64,000 nt of DNA from Salmonella enterica subsp. enterica serovar Typhimurium str. LT2 (GTDB lineage: Bacteria; Pseudomonadota; Gammaproteobacteria; Enterobacterales; Enterobacteriaceae), in NCBI RefSeq assembly GCF_000006945.2, contig NC_003197.2, positions 1,240,001 through 1,304,000 of the forward strand. The letters run 5' to 3'. A program made the translations under genes and the position numbers. Of this stretch, positions 43,625 to 52,596 are shown one piece after another (within the stretch, counting starts at the first letter, position 1; each line of letters starts with the position of its first letter). The notes beneath the pieces were generated by a model. The model did not search any database, was not told the origin of the DNA, and saw nothing but the letters and a program-made list of their open reading frames with translations.

Positions 43625-44255
43625 TTATATCGTCATCGAGGGCCTGGAAGGCGCCGGAAAAACCACTGCGCGCGACGTGGTGGTGGAGACCCTTGAGCAA
43701 CTGGGTATTCGTAATATGATTTTTACCCGTGAGCCGGGCGGTACGCAGCTTGCCGAAAAACTAAGAAGTCTGGTGCTGGATATTCGATCGGTAGGCGACG
43801 AAGTGATTACCGATAAAGCGGAAGTGCTGATGTTTTATGCCGCTCGCGTACAGCTCGTCGAAACGGTAATCAAACCCGCGCTGGCGCAAGGCGTATGGGT
43901 GATCGGCGATCGCCACGATCTCTCGACCCAGGCGTATCAGGGGGGAGGGCGCGGCATTGATCAAACCATGCTGGCGACACTACGCGATGCCGTGCTGGGC
44001 GATTTTCGTCCTGACCTGACGCTGTATCTGGATGTCACGCCGGAAGTCGGGCTAAAACGCGCCAGAGCGCGCGGCGATTTGGATCGCATTGAGCAGGAAT
44101 CTTTTGATTTCTTTAACCGGACTCGCGCGCGCTATCTGGAACTGGCGGCGCAAGACTCGCGTATCCGCACCATTGACGCGACCCAGCCGCTGGATGCCGT
44201 CATGCGCGACATTCGCGCCACGGTGACGAAGTGGGTGCAGGAGCAAGCGGCATGA
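43614..44255 (+). CDS. tmk: Thymidylate kinase
   Basis: A 213-residue kinase that phosphorylates dTMP to dTDP. The P-loop is EGLEGAGKTTAR, the DR-type motif FTREPGGTQLAE follows, and GDRHDLSTQAYQGGGRGID is the nucleoside-binding region. The start ATG lies inside the end of mltG, and the stop overlaps the holB start (ATGA), so the three genes are translationally coupled. Confidence 0.96.
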   Translation: MGSNYIVIEGLEGAGKTTARDVVVETLEQLGIRNMIFTREPGGTQLAEKLRSLVLDIRSVGDEVITDKAEVLMFYAARVQLVETVIKPALAQGVWVIGDRHDLSTQAYQGGGRGIDQTMLATLRDAVLGDFRPDLTLYLDVTPEVGLKRARARGDLDRIEQESFDFFNRTRARYLELAAQDSRIRTIDATQPLDAVMRDIRATVTKWVQEQAA

Positions 44256-45256
44256 AATGGTATCCATGGTTACGGCCCGCCTATGAAAAACTGGTAGAAA
44301 GTTACCAGGCGGGACGTGGGCACCATGCGCTACTGATTCAGGCCTTACCTGGCATGGGCGACGAGGCGCTGTGCTATGCGCTGAGCCGTTATCTGTTATG
44401 CCAGCAGCCTGAGGGCCACAAAAGCTGTGGGCATTGCCGTGGCTGTCAGCTTATGCAGGCTGGCACGCATCCGGACTATTACACGCTGACGCCGGATAAA
44501 GGCAAAAGCAGCCTCGGCGTAGATGCGGTACGCGAGGTCAGCGAGAAATTGTACGAGCACTCCCGTCTGGGCGGCGCGAAGGTGGTGTGGATTGCGGATG
44601 CGGCGCTATTAACCGACGCCGCCGCCAATGCGTTGCTCAAAACGCTGGAAGAGCCGCCGGAGCAAACCTGGTTTTTCCTTGCCAGCCCGGAGCCTGCTCG
44701 TCTGTTGGCGACATTACGCAGCCGCTGCCGGCTGCATCATCTGGCGCCGCCGTCCGAATCGTATGCGATGTCATGGCTGTCGCGAGAAGTGACGGCGTCA
44801 CAAGAAGCATTGCTCACGGCGCTACGTCTGAATGCGGGGTCGCCCGGCGCCGCGCTGGCGCTGTTGCAGTCTGAACGCTGGGCGCAGCGTGAGGCGCTGT
44901 GTCAGGCGTTAATGGACAGTTTGCATACGGGCGACTGGTATGCGGTATTAACGGCGCTCAATCATGAGCAAGCCCCGGCGCGCCTGCACTGGCTGGCGAC
45001 GCTGCTGGTAGACGCGCTGAAACGTCAGCACGGCGCGTCGTACCTGACAAACGTTGATGCGGACGCGGTTGTTGCCGCGCTGGCGGGGCCGCTATCCCCG
45101 GCGCGTATTCAGGCAATCCTGAACGATGTTTGCCATTGTCGTGATCAATTACTTCATGTGACCGGATTAAACCGCGAACTGGTATTAACCGATCTCATTC
45201 TCCGCATCGAGCATTACCTGCAACCAGGCACCTTGTTGCCTGTTCCTCATCTTTGA
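44252..45256 (+). CDS. holB: DNA polymerase III subunit delta prime
   Basis: A 334-residue subunit of the clamp loader. It has the AAA+ fold but lacks a working P-loop (LPGMGDEALCYALS in place of GxxxxGK[ST]), as expected for delta prime. A zinc module is formed by cysteines near residues 50-65 (CQQPEGHKSCGHCRGC). The start at 44252 overlaps the tmk stop by 4 bp and gives the E. coli length. It acts with the other clamp-loader subunits, which are encoded elsewhere. Confidence 0.95.
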   Translation: MKWYPWLRPAYEKLVESYQAGRGHHALLIQALPGMGDEALCYALSRYLLCQQPEGHKSCGHCRGCQLMQAGTHPDYYTLTPDKGKSSLGVDAVREVSEKLYEHSRLGGAKVVWIADAALLTDAAANALLKTLEEPPEQTWFFLASPEPARLLATLRSRCRLHHLAPPSESYAMSWLSREVTASQEALLTALRLNAGSPGAALALLQSERWAQREALCQALMDSLHTGDWYAVLTALNHEQAPARLHWLATLLVDALKRQHGASYLTNVDADAVVAALAGPLSPARIQAILNDVCHCRDQLLHVTGLNRELVLTDLILRIEHYLQPGTLLPVPHL

Positions 45257-45266
45257 GAGAGACATT

Positions 45267-46064
45267 ATGTTTTTAGTCGACTCACACTGCCATCTTGATG
45301 GTCTGGATTATCAATCTTTGCATAAGGACGTGGACGATGTGCTGGCGAAAGCCGCCGCGCGCGATGTGAAGTTCTGTTTAGCGGTGGCGACGACGCTGCC
45401 GGGGTATCGCCATATGCGCAAGCTGGTGGGCAAGCGCGATAATGTGGTCTTTTCCTGCGGCGTGCATCCGTTAAATCAGGATGAAGCATATGACGTAGAA
45501 GAACTGCGCCTCCTTGCTGCAGAAGACGATGTGGTGGCGATGGGCGAGACCGGGCTTGATTACTTTTACACGCCTGAGACCAAAATCCGCCAGCAGGCGT
45601 CTTTTATTCATCATATCCAGATTGGCCGCGAATTGCATAAACCGGTGATTGTCCATACTCGCGACGCGCGTGCCGATACGCTGGCTATCCTGCGCGAAGA
45701 AAAAGTGACGGATTGCGGCGGCGTACTACACTGTTTTACAGAAGACAGAGAAACGGCCGGCAAATTGTTGGATCTGGGGTTTTATATCTCTTTTTCCGGC
45801 ATCGTAACGTTCCGTAACGCTGAACAGTTGCGTGATGCGGCGCGCTATGTGCCGCTGGATCGATTATTAGTCGAGACCGATTCTCCTTATCTGGCACCGG
45901 TGCCGCATCGCGGTAAAGAGAACCAGCCTGCGATGGTACGCGACGTCGCAGAATATATGGCGGTATTGAAAGGGGTTGCCGTTGAAGAACTGGCGCAGAT
46001 CACCACCGATAACTTTGCTCGCCTGTTCCATATTGACGCGTCTCGCCTGTCATCAATCCGTTAA
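45267..46064 (+). CDS. ycfH: TatD family metal-dependent hydrolase YcfH
   Basis: A 265-residue TIM-barrel hydrolase of the TatD family. The metal ligands are visible in VDSHCHLDGL (His7 and His9), the Glu in GETGLDYFY, and His residues in VIVHTRDARAD and GVLHCFTEDRE. TatD relatives act as 3'-5' exonucleases; the substrate of YcfH is not established. It is the last gene of the pabC operon, starting 10 bp after holB. Confidence 0.94.
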   Translation: MFLVDSHCHLDGLDYQSLHKDVDDVLAKAAARDVKFCLAVATTLPGYRHMRKLVGKRDNVVFSCGVHPLNQDEAYDVEELRLLAAEDDVVAMGETGLDYFYTPETKIRQQASFIHHIQIGRELHKPVIVHTRDARADTLAILREEKVTDCGGVLHCFTEDRETAGKLLDLGFYISFSGIVTFRNAEQLRDAARYVPLDRLLVETDSPYLAPVPHRGKENQPAMVRDVAEYMAVLKGVAVEELAQITTDNFARLFHIDASRLSSIR

Positions 46065-46203
46065 ACGAGTTTTTTTAAAGCTCGTAATTAATAAACAAAA
46101 CGCGTAAAGTTCACCGCCACAAAAGGGGCGGTGAGCGAGCTTATGGAAACATTCGGAAACTCATTTTGGCAGAATGTGATACTTTTTAGGCTATCTGGCG
46201 CTG

Positions 46204-46225
46204 AAACGTGATAGCCGTCAAACAA
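46204..46225 (+). promoter_or_regulatory. CRP site of ptsG
   Basis: AAACGTGATAGCCGTCAAAC fits GTGA-N6-TCAA and matches the main activating CRP site of E. coli ptsG. Confidence 0.75.
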
Positions 46226-46235
46226 AATCAGACGT

Positions 46236-46260
46236 ATTTATTTTACTCTGTGTAATAAAT
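46236..46260 (+). promoter_or_regulatory. Mlc operator of ptsG
   Basis: ATTTATTTTACTCTG and the following TGTAATAAAT form the TTATTTTACTNNGTNNAATAA-type Mlc palindrome known upstream of ptsG. It spans the start region, fitting repression when glucose is absent. Confidence 0.75.
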
Positions 46261-46330
46261 AAAAGGGCACTTAGATGTCCTGTCCACGGCGGGGTTCTCC
46301 CCCCTCGCCAATGCGTGAGAACGTAGAAAA

Positions 46331-46346
46331 GCACAAATACTCAGGA
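46331..46346 (+). promoter_or_regulatory. SgrS small-RNA target on ptsG mRNA
   Basis: GCACAAATACTCAGGA, overlapping the AGGAG ribosome site, equals the E. coli segment paired by SgrS under glucose-phosphate stress. sgrS itself is not in the window. Confidence 0.75.
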
Positions 46347-46358
46347 GCACTCTCAATT

Positions 46359-47792
46359 ATGTTTAAGAATGCATTTGCTAACCTGCAAAAGGTCGGTAAA
46401 TCGCTGATGCTGCCGGTATCCGTACTCCCTATCGCAGGTATCCTGCTGGGTGTCGGTTCCGCTAACTTCAGCTGGCTGCCAGCCGTTGTATCGCACGTTA
46501 TGGCAGAAGCGGGCGGATCTGTTTTTGCCAATATGCCGCTGATTTTCGCTATCGGCGTGGCGTTGGGCTTCACCAACAACGACGGCGTTTCGGCTCTGGC
46601 GGCGGTAGTCGCGTATGGCATCATGGTGAAAACCATGGCTGTGGTTGCGCCGCTGGTTCTGCATTTACCTGCTGAAGAGATCGCCGCTAAACACCTTGCT
46701 GATACGGGTGTTCTCGGGGGGATTATCTCCGGTGCAATCGCAGCGTATATGTTTAACCGCTTCTACCGTATCAAACTGCCTGAGTATCTGGGCTTCTTTG
46801 CGGGCAAACGCTTCGTGCCGATCATTTCGGGTCTGGCCGCTATTTTTACCGGTGTGGTGCTGTCTTTCGTATGGCCGCCAATCGGTACGGCTATCCAGGC
46901 GTTCTCGCAGTGGGCGGCTTATCAGAACCCGGTTGTCGCGTTTGGTATTTACGGTTTTATCGAGCGTTGCCTGGTGCCGTTTGGTCTGCATCATATCTGG
47001 AACGTTCCTTTCCAGATGCAGATCGGCGAATATACCAACGCAGCGGGTCAGGTATTCCACGGCGACATTCCGCGCTATATGGCGGGCGACCCGACGGCAG
47101 GTATGTTGTCTGGCGGCTTCCTGTTCAAAATGTACGGTCTGCCGGCTGCGGCCATTGCTATCTGGCACTCTGCTAAACCGGAAAACCGCGCAAAAGTGGG
47201 CGGTATCATGATTTCCGCCGCGCTGACCTCGTTTTTGACGGGTATTACCGAGCCTATCGAGTTCTCCTTCATGTTCGTGGCGCCGATCCTGTACATTATT
47301 CACGCGATTCTGGCAGGTCTGGCATTCCCGATCTGTATCCTGCTGGGGATGCGTGACGGTACGTCGTTCTCCCACGGTCTGATCGACTTTATCGTGCTGT
47401 CCGGTAACAGCAGCAAATTGTGGCTGTTCCCGATTGTTGGCGCCGGTTATGCGATTGTGTACTACACCGTGTTCCGCGTGCTGATCAAAGCGTTGGATCT
47501 GAAAACGCCGGGTCGTGAAGACACTACTGATGACGCAAAAGCGGGGGCGACCAGCGAAATGGCGCCGGCTTTGGTTGCGGCGTTTGGCGGTAAAGAGAAC
47601 ATCACTAACCTGGATGCCTGTATCACGCGTCTGCGCGTGAGCGTAGCCGATGTAGCGAAAGTGGATCAGGCTGGCCTGAAGAAACTGGGCGCGGCAGGCG
47701 TTGTCGTCGCGGGTTCCGGCGTTCAGGCTATTTTCGGTACGAAATCCGATAACCTGAAAACGGAAATGGATGAGTACATCCGTAACAGCTAA
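46359..47792 (+). CDS. ptsG: PTS glucose transporter subunit IIBC
   Basis: A 477-residue membrane permease that takes up and phosphorylates glucose. The N-terminal EIIC part has about ten membrane segments (KSLMLPVSVLPIAGILLGVG at the start), with GITEPIEFSFMFVAP as the conserved sugar-site motif. The C-terminal EIIB domain carries the phospho-cysteine Cys421 in LDACITRLRVSV. The start at 46359 (MFKNAFANLQKVG) has AGGAG upstream. EIIA is supplied by Crr, which is not in this window. Confidence 0.97.
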   Translation: MFKNAFANLQKVGKSLMLPVSVLPIAGILLGVGSANFSWLPAVVSHVMAEAGGSVFANMPLIFAIGVALGFTNNDGVSALAAVVAYGIMVKTMAVVAPLVLHLPAEEIAAKHLADTGVLGGIISGAIAAYMFNRFYRIKLPEYLGFFAGKRFVPIISGLAAIFTGVVLSFVWPPIGTAIQAFSQWAAYQNPVVAFGIYGFIERCLVPFGLHHIWNVPFQMQIGEYTNAAGQVFHGDIPRYMAGDPTAGMLSGGFLFKMYGLPAAAIAIWHSAKPENRAKVGGIMISAALTSFLTGITEPIEFSFMFVAPILYIIHAILAGLAFPICILLGMRDGTSFSHGLIDFIVLSGNSSKLWLFPIVGAGYAIVYYTVFRVLIKALDLKTPGREDTTDDAKAGATSEMAPALVAAFGGKENITNLDACITRLRVSVADVAKVDQAGLKKLGAAGVVVAGSGVQAIFGTKSDNLKTEMDEYIRNS

Positions 47793-47816
47793 GCAGTAAT
47801 GATGTTGGGGAGAATT

Positions 47817-47842
47817 AAGGCAGCCATTCGGCTGCCTTTTTT
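47817..47842 (+). terminator. Rho-independent terminator after ptsG
   Basis: A 9-bp stem AAGGCAGCC/GGCTGCCTT with an ATTC loop is followed by T residues. Convergent fhuE ends 35 bp further on, and the stem's AA/TT ends may let it work for both strands. Confidence 0.88.
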
Positions 47843-47876
47843 AATGGCGCTTTACATGCCGCTCTCCGACAGTCTG

Positions 47877-50051
47877 TCAGAACTGATAATTGGCGGTGAG
47901 GCTGACGTTACGCGGTGCGCCGTAAACAATGGAACCATCAATATTGGTGTCGTAGGTTTTATCAAACAGGTTGTTGATGTTTCCCTGTACGGAGAAATTT
48001 TTCGTCACCTGATAGCGGGTAAACAGATCGACCAGCGCATAGCTGCCCTGTTCGGCGCGGAAAGTGCCGTACGGCGTCGTGGTATCTTTGTAAACCCGAT
48101 TCTGCCAGTTCACGCCGCCGCCGACCGTCAGCTCCGGTATCGCCGGCAGACGATAGCGGGTGAATAACTTCACGCTGGTGCGCGGAAGATTAGGGTTCAC
48201 GGCGTTACCTTCATTGTCCTCGGCAACATACCGGGTAGCCCCGAAAGTCATCTGCCAGTTATCGGTAATTGCGCCGTTCACTTCAAATTCGACGCCTTTG
48301 CTCACCGTTCCGTCAGTAGACTTCCAGGCAAACTCCCCATTACTGCCAGGGATGGGAATAGTGGTTGCCTGAGCGACGTTATTCTGCTCAATGCGGAACA
48401 CGGACAACGTGGTGGTGAGGCGACTGTTCATCCAGTCGGACTTCAGACCCGCTTCATAGTTATTACCGGTAATCGGAGCCAGATATTGACCCGCTTTGTC
48501 GCGTTTATTCTGCGGCTGAAAGATAGAGGTATAACTGGCATAAGCGGACCAGTTGTCGTTGATATCATAAATCAGCCCGGCATACGGCGTGGTATGGTTT
48601 TTCTCCATGCTGTAGGTCAGTGTATCAACACGCCAGTTGGTATAACGAGCGCCGAGAATCAGATGCAGCGGGTCGGCCAGCGAAATGCGCGTAGCGGCAT
48701 ACAGCGATTTCATATGCGTGGTATCGTCCTGCGCCAGATTTTGTGGCGCCCAGTGGGTTTGGGGGAAATTACCGTTAAAGGCGCTGAAGTTGCCAATGTC
48801 GTCCGGAAAGACGTTCGCCCAGGCGCTAAAATAGCGGTTATTCTGTTTACTATAACTGCCGCCAAACATCATATTGTGCTGACGGCCAAACAGCTCATAA
48901 GCGCCATCGGCAAAGAGATCTATGGCATCTACTTTGCGCTTGCCGCTGTTCCAGCCCGTACCGCCGACCACGGGGTAGCTTGCGCCATAAGGACTCACCA
49001 GCGTACCTGTCTCTTTATCGACTAACGCATCGATATACATCATTTTACTGTCGAATTTGACCTCAGTATGGGTCGCATTCAGGGTCGCCTGCCAGCTTTC
49101 GGCAAAACGCTGTTTAAGCGTGACGAAGAATTTATTTATCTCTTTGTTGTTATAAGCCCAGTCCGGGGCGGTACTACGCGCGCGGTCATAGCTATTTTTG
49201 CTGCCATCGGTGTTCCAGCGCGGCAGACCGCCCCAGGTTGGGCTGTTGACATCAATTTTTTGATATTCATAACCGGCTGAAAGGTTGGTGGTTGTACCCA
49301 GATCGGCATCGACAATTCCGGAAAAGAACGCTTTCTCACTGTTATAGCGGTCCAGCCAGGAATCATTATTCTGATAACCCGCCACGATGCGCCCACGGAC
49401 ATTACCGTCTGCGGTGAGCGGACTTTGCAGATCCATGACGTAACGCTGCTTATTCCAGCTACCGTATTCTGTGGAGACGTTACCTTTGAACTCCCGACTG
49501 GTGGCGTGTTTACGGATCATATTAATTGAGGCAGAAGGATTACCGGTCCCGGTCATCAGCCCATTCGCGCCGCGAACCACCTCCACGCGCTCATACAGCG
49601 CGGTATCCGTTAGCGCATCGCCCAGATTCCAGCGGGACTCAAAATACGTTGGAATACCGTCAACCATATAGTTGTCAATTTCAAACCCGCGCGAGTAATA
49701 GCTGATGCGATCGGAGTCAGCCTGACTTCCGCTGATCCCCAGCGTATTGGTCATCACCTCGCCCAGGGTTTGCAACTGCTGGTCTTCCATACGCTGCTGG
49801 CTGACAATACTGACCGACTGCGGGATATCGCGCTGAGTCATCGGCATTTTGGTGCCCGCTGCGGTCGTTTTCATGCTGTAATCCTGTTCTTCACGGTTTA
49901 CGGCGTCAGCGGTCGTCTCGCCTTCGACAATAACGGTATCCTCAGCCGCGAAGGCGGCAGGCATAAATGCCATCGCCATACCCATAGCTAACAGCGACGG
50001 TGCGGCGGTGGACGGAAGGTGTTTGTCCCGGCGGTATTGAATGAAAGACAT
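47877..50051 (-). CDS. fhuE: TonB-dependent ferric coprogen/rhodotorulic acid receptor FhuE
   Basis: A 724-residue outer-membrane receptor. A signal peptide (LLAMGMAMAFMPAAFA) precedes the TonB-box region DTVIVEGE. The plug domain has TQRDIPQSVSIVSQQRMEDQQLQTLGEVMTNTLG, and the 22-strand barrel ends in the terminal aromatic LTANYQF. It closely resembles E. coli FhuE, which imports fungal hydroxamate siderophores. I chose the ATG at 50051 (MSFIQYRRDKH), with AAGG upstream; the frame extends 20 codons further without signal-peptide sense. Fur control is likely. Confidence 0.93.
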   Translation of the reverse strand: MSFIQYRRDKHLPSTAAPSLLAMGMAMAFMPAAFAAEDTVIVEGETTADAVNREEQDYSMKTTAAGTKMPMTQRDIPQSVSIVSQQRMEDQQLQTLGEVMTNTLGISGSQADSDRISYYSRGFEIDNYMVDGIPTYFESRWNLGDALTDTALYERVEVVRGANGLMTGTGNPSASINMIRKHATSREFKGNVSTEYGSWNKQRYVMDLQSPLTADGNVRGRIVAGYQNNDSWLDRYNSEKAFFSGIVDADLGTTTNLSAGYEYQKIDVNSPTWGGLPRWNTDGSKNSYDRARSTAPDWAYNNKEINKFFVTLKQRFAESWQATLNATHTEVKFDSKMMYIDALVDKETGTLVSPYGASYPVVGGTGWNSGKRKVDAIDLFADGAYELFGRQHNMMFGGSYSKQNNRYFSAWANVFPDDIGNFSAFNGNFPQTHWAPQNLAQDDTTHMKSLYAATRISLADPLHLILGARYTNWRVDTLTYSMEKNHTTPYAGLIYDINDNWSAYASYTSIFQPQNKRDKAGQYLAPITGNNYEAGLKSDWMNSRLTTTLSVFRIEQNNVAQATTIPIPGSNGEFAWKSTDGTVSKGVEFEVNGAITDNWQMTFGATRYVAEDNEGNAVNPNLPRTSVKLFTRYRLPAIPELTVGGGVNWQNRVYKDTTTPYGTFRAEQGSYALVDLFTRYQVTKNFSVQGNINNLFDKTYDTNIDGSIVYGAPRNVSLTANYQF

Positions 50052-50140
50052 CTGAAAATCCTTGCTTGTTATTGGGGTAAGTTCAGGACGTATGACGTTG
50101 AACCTTTTCATTCTTTGCTAGTTAATGCGCATAAAAATGC

Positions 50141-50161
50141 AAATGAGAAATATACGCATTT
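50141..50161 (-). promoter_or_regulatory. Possible Fur site upstream of fhuE
   Basis: AAATG...CATTT flank an AT-rich core. It is only loosely like the Fur consensus GATAATGATAATCATTATC and lies about 90-110 bp upstream of the fhuE start. Confidence 0.35.
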
Positions 50162-50295
50162 GTATTAAATGTGTAAAACGGTATAACCAGGGAAACTAGA
50201 AATATTTTTTAAGCGTACAAAGGCGTCATGGCTGGGGGATATGGCGGTAAGTCCAGCATGTAGTCATTTTTCGCTTAATAAATCGTGGGTTAAAG

Positions 50296-50325
50296 TTGAA
50301 AGAGCGTCGGTAACTCGCTCATACT
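50296..50325 (+). promoter_or_regulatory. Candidate hinT promoter
   Basis: TTGAAA (50296-50301), an 18-bp spacer and CATACT (50320-50325) form a sigma-70-like promoter about 70 bp before hinT. Confidence 0.45.
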
Positions 50326-50392
50326 CTATACTCGCAGTATGGCTCGGCGTAGCATGTGCGCTGCAAGGGCTATTATGAAAAAGGAAAACGTC

Positions 50393-50752
50393 GTGGCAGA
50401 AGAAACTATATTCAGCAAAATTATTCGTCGTGAAATCCCTTCGGATATCGTTTATCAGGATGAGCTGGTCACCGCCTTTCGTGATATTTCACCGCAGGCG
50501 CCGACGCATATCTTGATTATTCCCAATATCCTGATCCCAACCGTCAATGACGTGACGGCGGAACATGAACAGGCGTTAGGTCGGATGATCACCGTGGCGG
50601 CGAAAATCGCCGAACAGGAAGGCATTGCCGAAGATGGGTATCGTTTAATCATGAATACCAACCGTCATGGGGGCCAGGAGGTTTATCATATCCATATGCA
50701 CCTACTGGGCGGCCGCCCGCTAGGCCCGATGCTGGCGCATAAAGGCTTGTAA
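50393..50752 (+). CDS. hinT: HIT-family purine nucleoside phosphoramidase HinT
   Basis: A 119-residue histidine-triad protein that hydrolyses AMP-N-epsilon-lysine and related phosphoramidates. The triad is VYHIHMHLLGGRPLGPML near the C-terminus. Translation starts at GTG 50393 (M/V-AEETIFSKIIRREIP) with AAGGA eight bases upstream; the frame extends to an ATG at 50339 without a ribosome site. It begins the hinT-ycfL-lpoB-thiK-nagZ-ycfP run. Confidence 0.95.
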   Translation: MAEETIFSKIIRREIPSDIVYQDELVTAFRDISPQAPTHILIIPNILIPTVNDVTAEHEQALGRMITVAAKIAEQEGIAEDGYRLIMNTNRHGGQEVYHIHMHLLGGRPLGPMLAHKGL

Positions 50753-50754
50753 GT

Positions 50755-51129
50755 ATGATCAAAGGATGCATCGCGGTTTCTCTGGGCTTGCTGCTGCTTA
50801 CCGGCTGCCGGTCACACCCTGAAATTCCGGTAAGCGACGCGCAGTCGCTGGTGATGGAGTCCACGGTTCTGGCGGCGGGCGTCACCGCAGAGCCGCCTGA
50901 ACTGACGGCGTCTGATATCCAGCCATCAGCCTCTTCCCGCGTCTATAACGAAAGGCAAGAGCCCATAACCGTTCATTATCGGTTTTACTGGTATGACGCG
51001 CGGGGGCTGGAGATGCATCCGCTGGAGGCGCCGCGTAGCGTAACCATACCCGCGCGTTCGTCGGTAACGCTATTTGGCAGCGCCAATTATCTGGGGGCGC
51101 ATAAGGTCAGGCTTTATCTTTATTTGTGA
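50755..51129 (+). CDS. ycfL: YcfL family lipoprotein
   Basis: A 124-residue predicted lipoprotein of DUF1425. The signal MIKGCIAVSLGLLLLTGC has a lipobox LLTGC. The mature part has an immunoglobulin-like look (ITVHYRFYWYDARGLEMHPLEAPRSVTIPARSSVTLFGSA). It starts 2 bp after hinT and precedes lpoB by 13 bp, a conserved order that ties it to envelope work. The function is unknown. Confidence 0.92.
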   Translation: MIKGCIAVSLGLLLLTGCRSHPEIPVSDAQSLVMESTVLAAGVTAEPPELTASDIQPSASSRVYNERQEPITVHYRFYWYDARGLEMHPLEAPRSVTIPARSSVTLFGSANYLGAHKVRLYLYL

Positions 51130-51142
51130 GGAGTGAATTTTG

Positions 51143-51781
51143 ATGACAAAAATGCATCGCTACGCTGCCATTGCTGCGCTGGCGATATTTCTCTCCGGGT
51201 GTATGGCGCAACGTCAACCTGCGCCAGTTGAAGAGGTAAAACCAGCGCCAGAACAACCCGCGCAGCCGCCGCAGCCTCCTGTTGTGCCGTCTGTGCCAAC
51301 GATTCCACAGCAACCGGGGCCGATCGAACATGAAGATCAAACGGGCCAGCCAGCGCCTAAGGTGCGCCACTATGACTGGAACGGCGCGATGCAACCGCTG
51401 GTCAGCAAAATGTTGCAGGCTGATGGCGTGACGGCCGGAAGCGTATTGCTTGTTGACAGCGTGAATAACCGGACGAATGGGTCGTTAAATGCGAACGAGG
51501 CAACGGAAACGTTACGTAATGCGCTGGCGAACAACGGTAAATTTACGCTGGTGTCCGTACAGCAACTCTCGATGGCAAAACAGCAGTTAGGATTGTCTCC
51601 GCAGGATAGTCTGGGAACGCGCAGTAAAGCTATTGGCATTGCGCGCAATGTCGGGGCGCAATATGTACTTTACTCCAGCGCATCCGGTAACGTTAACGCG
51701 CCTGCATTACAGATGCAGTTAATGCTGGTGCAAACTGGCGAGATAATCTGGTCAGGTAAAGGTGCGGTCCAACAACAATAA
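51143..51781 (+). CDS. lpoB: Penicillin-binding protein activator LpoB
   Basis: A 212-residue outer-membrane lipoprotein that reaches through the peptidoglycan to activate PBP1b. The lipobox is FLSGC. A long flexible Pro/Gln/Glu-rich linker (about residues 25-70) follows, then the globular domain beginning HYDWNGAMQPLVSKMLQADGV that docks on the UB2H domain of PBP1b. I chose the ATG at 51143 (MTKMHRYA), with GAGGAG upstream; a TTG one codon earlier is less likely. The end overlaps the thiK start by 20 bp. Confidence 0.95.
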   Translation: MTKMHRYAAIAALAIFLSGCMAQRQPAPVEEVKPAPEQPAQPPQPPVVPSVPTIPQQPGPIEHEDQTGQPAPKVRHYDWNGAMQPLVSKMLQADGVTAGSVLLVDSVNNRTNGSLNANEATETLRNALANNGKFTLVSVQQLSMAKQQLGLSPQDSLGTRSKAIGIARNVGAQYVLYSSASGNVNAPALQMQLMLVQTGEIIWSGKGAVQQQ

Positions 51782-52586
51782 TCCCTTAACGCGCGACGAG
51801 ATCCTGTCGCGCTATTTTCCCCAGTATCGTCCCGCCGTCGCCACATCGCAGGGGCTAAGCGGCGGGAGCTGTATTATTGCCCACGATACTCACCGTGTCG
51901 TGCTGCGCCGTCATCACGACCCTGACGCTCCACCAGCCCATTTTTTACGTCATTACCGCGCCTTATCCCAATTGCCGGCCAGTCTTGCGCCGCGAGCGCT
52001 TTTTTATACTCCAGGCTGGATGGCGGTAGAATATCTGCATGGTGTGGTAAATTCCGCTCTGCCAGATGCCGACGAACTGGCGGCCTTACTGTATCATTTG
52101 CATCAACAGCCGCGTTTTGGCTGGCGTATCGCGCTATCGCCACTATTGGCGCAGTACTGGTCGTGTTGCGATCCGGCAAGGCGTACGCCGTTTTGGTTGC
52201 GGCGGCTCAAACAGTTGCAAAAAAACGGTGAACCTCGCCCGCTTCGGCTCGCGCCTTTGCATATGGATGTCCATGGCGACAATATAGTATTAACGTCCGC
52301 CGGGTTGAGACTGATTGACTGGGAGTATGCCGGCGACGGCGATATTGCGTTGGAGCTGGCGGCAGTATGGGTTGAGGATGAACGCCAGCACCGACAACTG
52401 GCAGACGCTTATGCCGCGCGCGCGCGAATCGACGCCCGGCAGCTATGGCGACAGATACGATTATGGCACCCCTGGGTCATTATGCTAAAAGCAGGGTGGT
52501 TCGAATACCGCTGGCGACAAACCGGCGAGCAACAATTTATCAGGCTGGCCGATGAAACCTGGCGCCAGCTACGTATGAAAGGATAA
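51762..52586 (+). CDS. thiK: Thiamine kinase
   Basis: A 274-residue aminoglycoside-phosphotransferase-like kinase that phosphorylates thiamine in the salvage pathway. The catalytic loop is PLHMDVHGDNIVL, and the metal-binding segment is LIDWEYAGDGDIALELA. It begins with GTG at 51762, inside the end of lpoB. The N-terminal third (SNNNNPLTRDEILSRYFPQYRPAVATSQG) is more divergent from E. coli than the rest. It lies 10 bp before nagZ. Confidence 0.92.
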   Translation: MRSNNNNPLTRDEILSRYFPQYRPAVATSQGLSGGSCIIAHDTHRVVLRRHHDPDAPPAHFLRHYRALSQLPASLAPRALFYTPGWMAVEYLHGVVNSALPDADELAALLYHLHQQPRFGWRIALSPLLAQYWSCCDPARRTPFWLRRLKQLQKNGEPRPLRLAPLHMDVHGDNIVLTSAGLRLIDWEYAGDGDIALELAAVWVEDERQHRQLADAYAARARIDARQLWRQIRLWHPWVIMLKAGWFEYRWRQTGEQQFIRLADETWRQLRMKG

Positions 52587-52596
52587 GGAGAGCAGT

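Larger units (their letters stand above)
46065..46358 (+). promoter_or_regulatory. ptsG upstream control region
   Basis: This 294-bp gap ends the ycfH transcript and holds ptsG control. A hairpin TCACCGCC/GGCGGTGA (46111-46134) without a U tract is followed by a CRP-type site (46204-46225), an Mlc-type operator (46236-46260) and the SgrS pairing site (46331-46346). Confidence 0.75.
50052..50392. other. Divergent control region between fhuE and hinT
   Basis: This 341-bp gap serves divergent fhuE and hinT. It holds a Fur-like AT-rich palindrome (50141-50161) and a likely hinT promoter (50296-50325). I see no gene. Confidence 0.55.
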
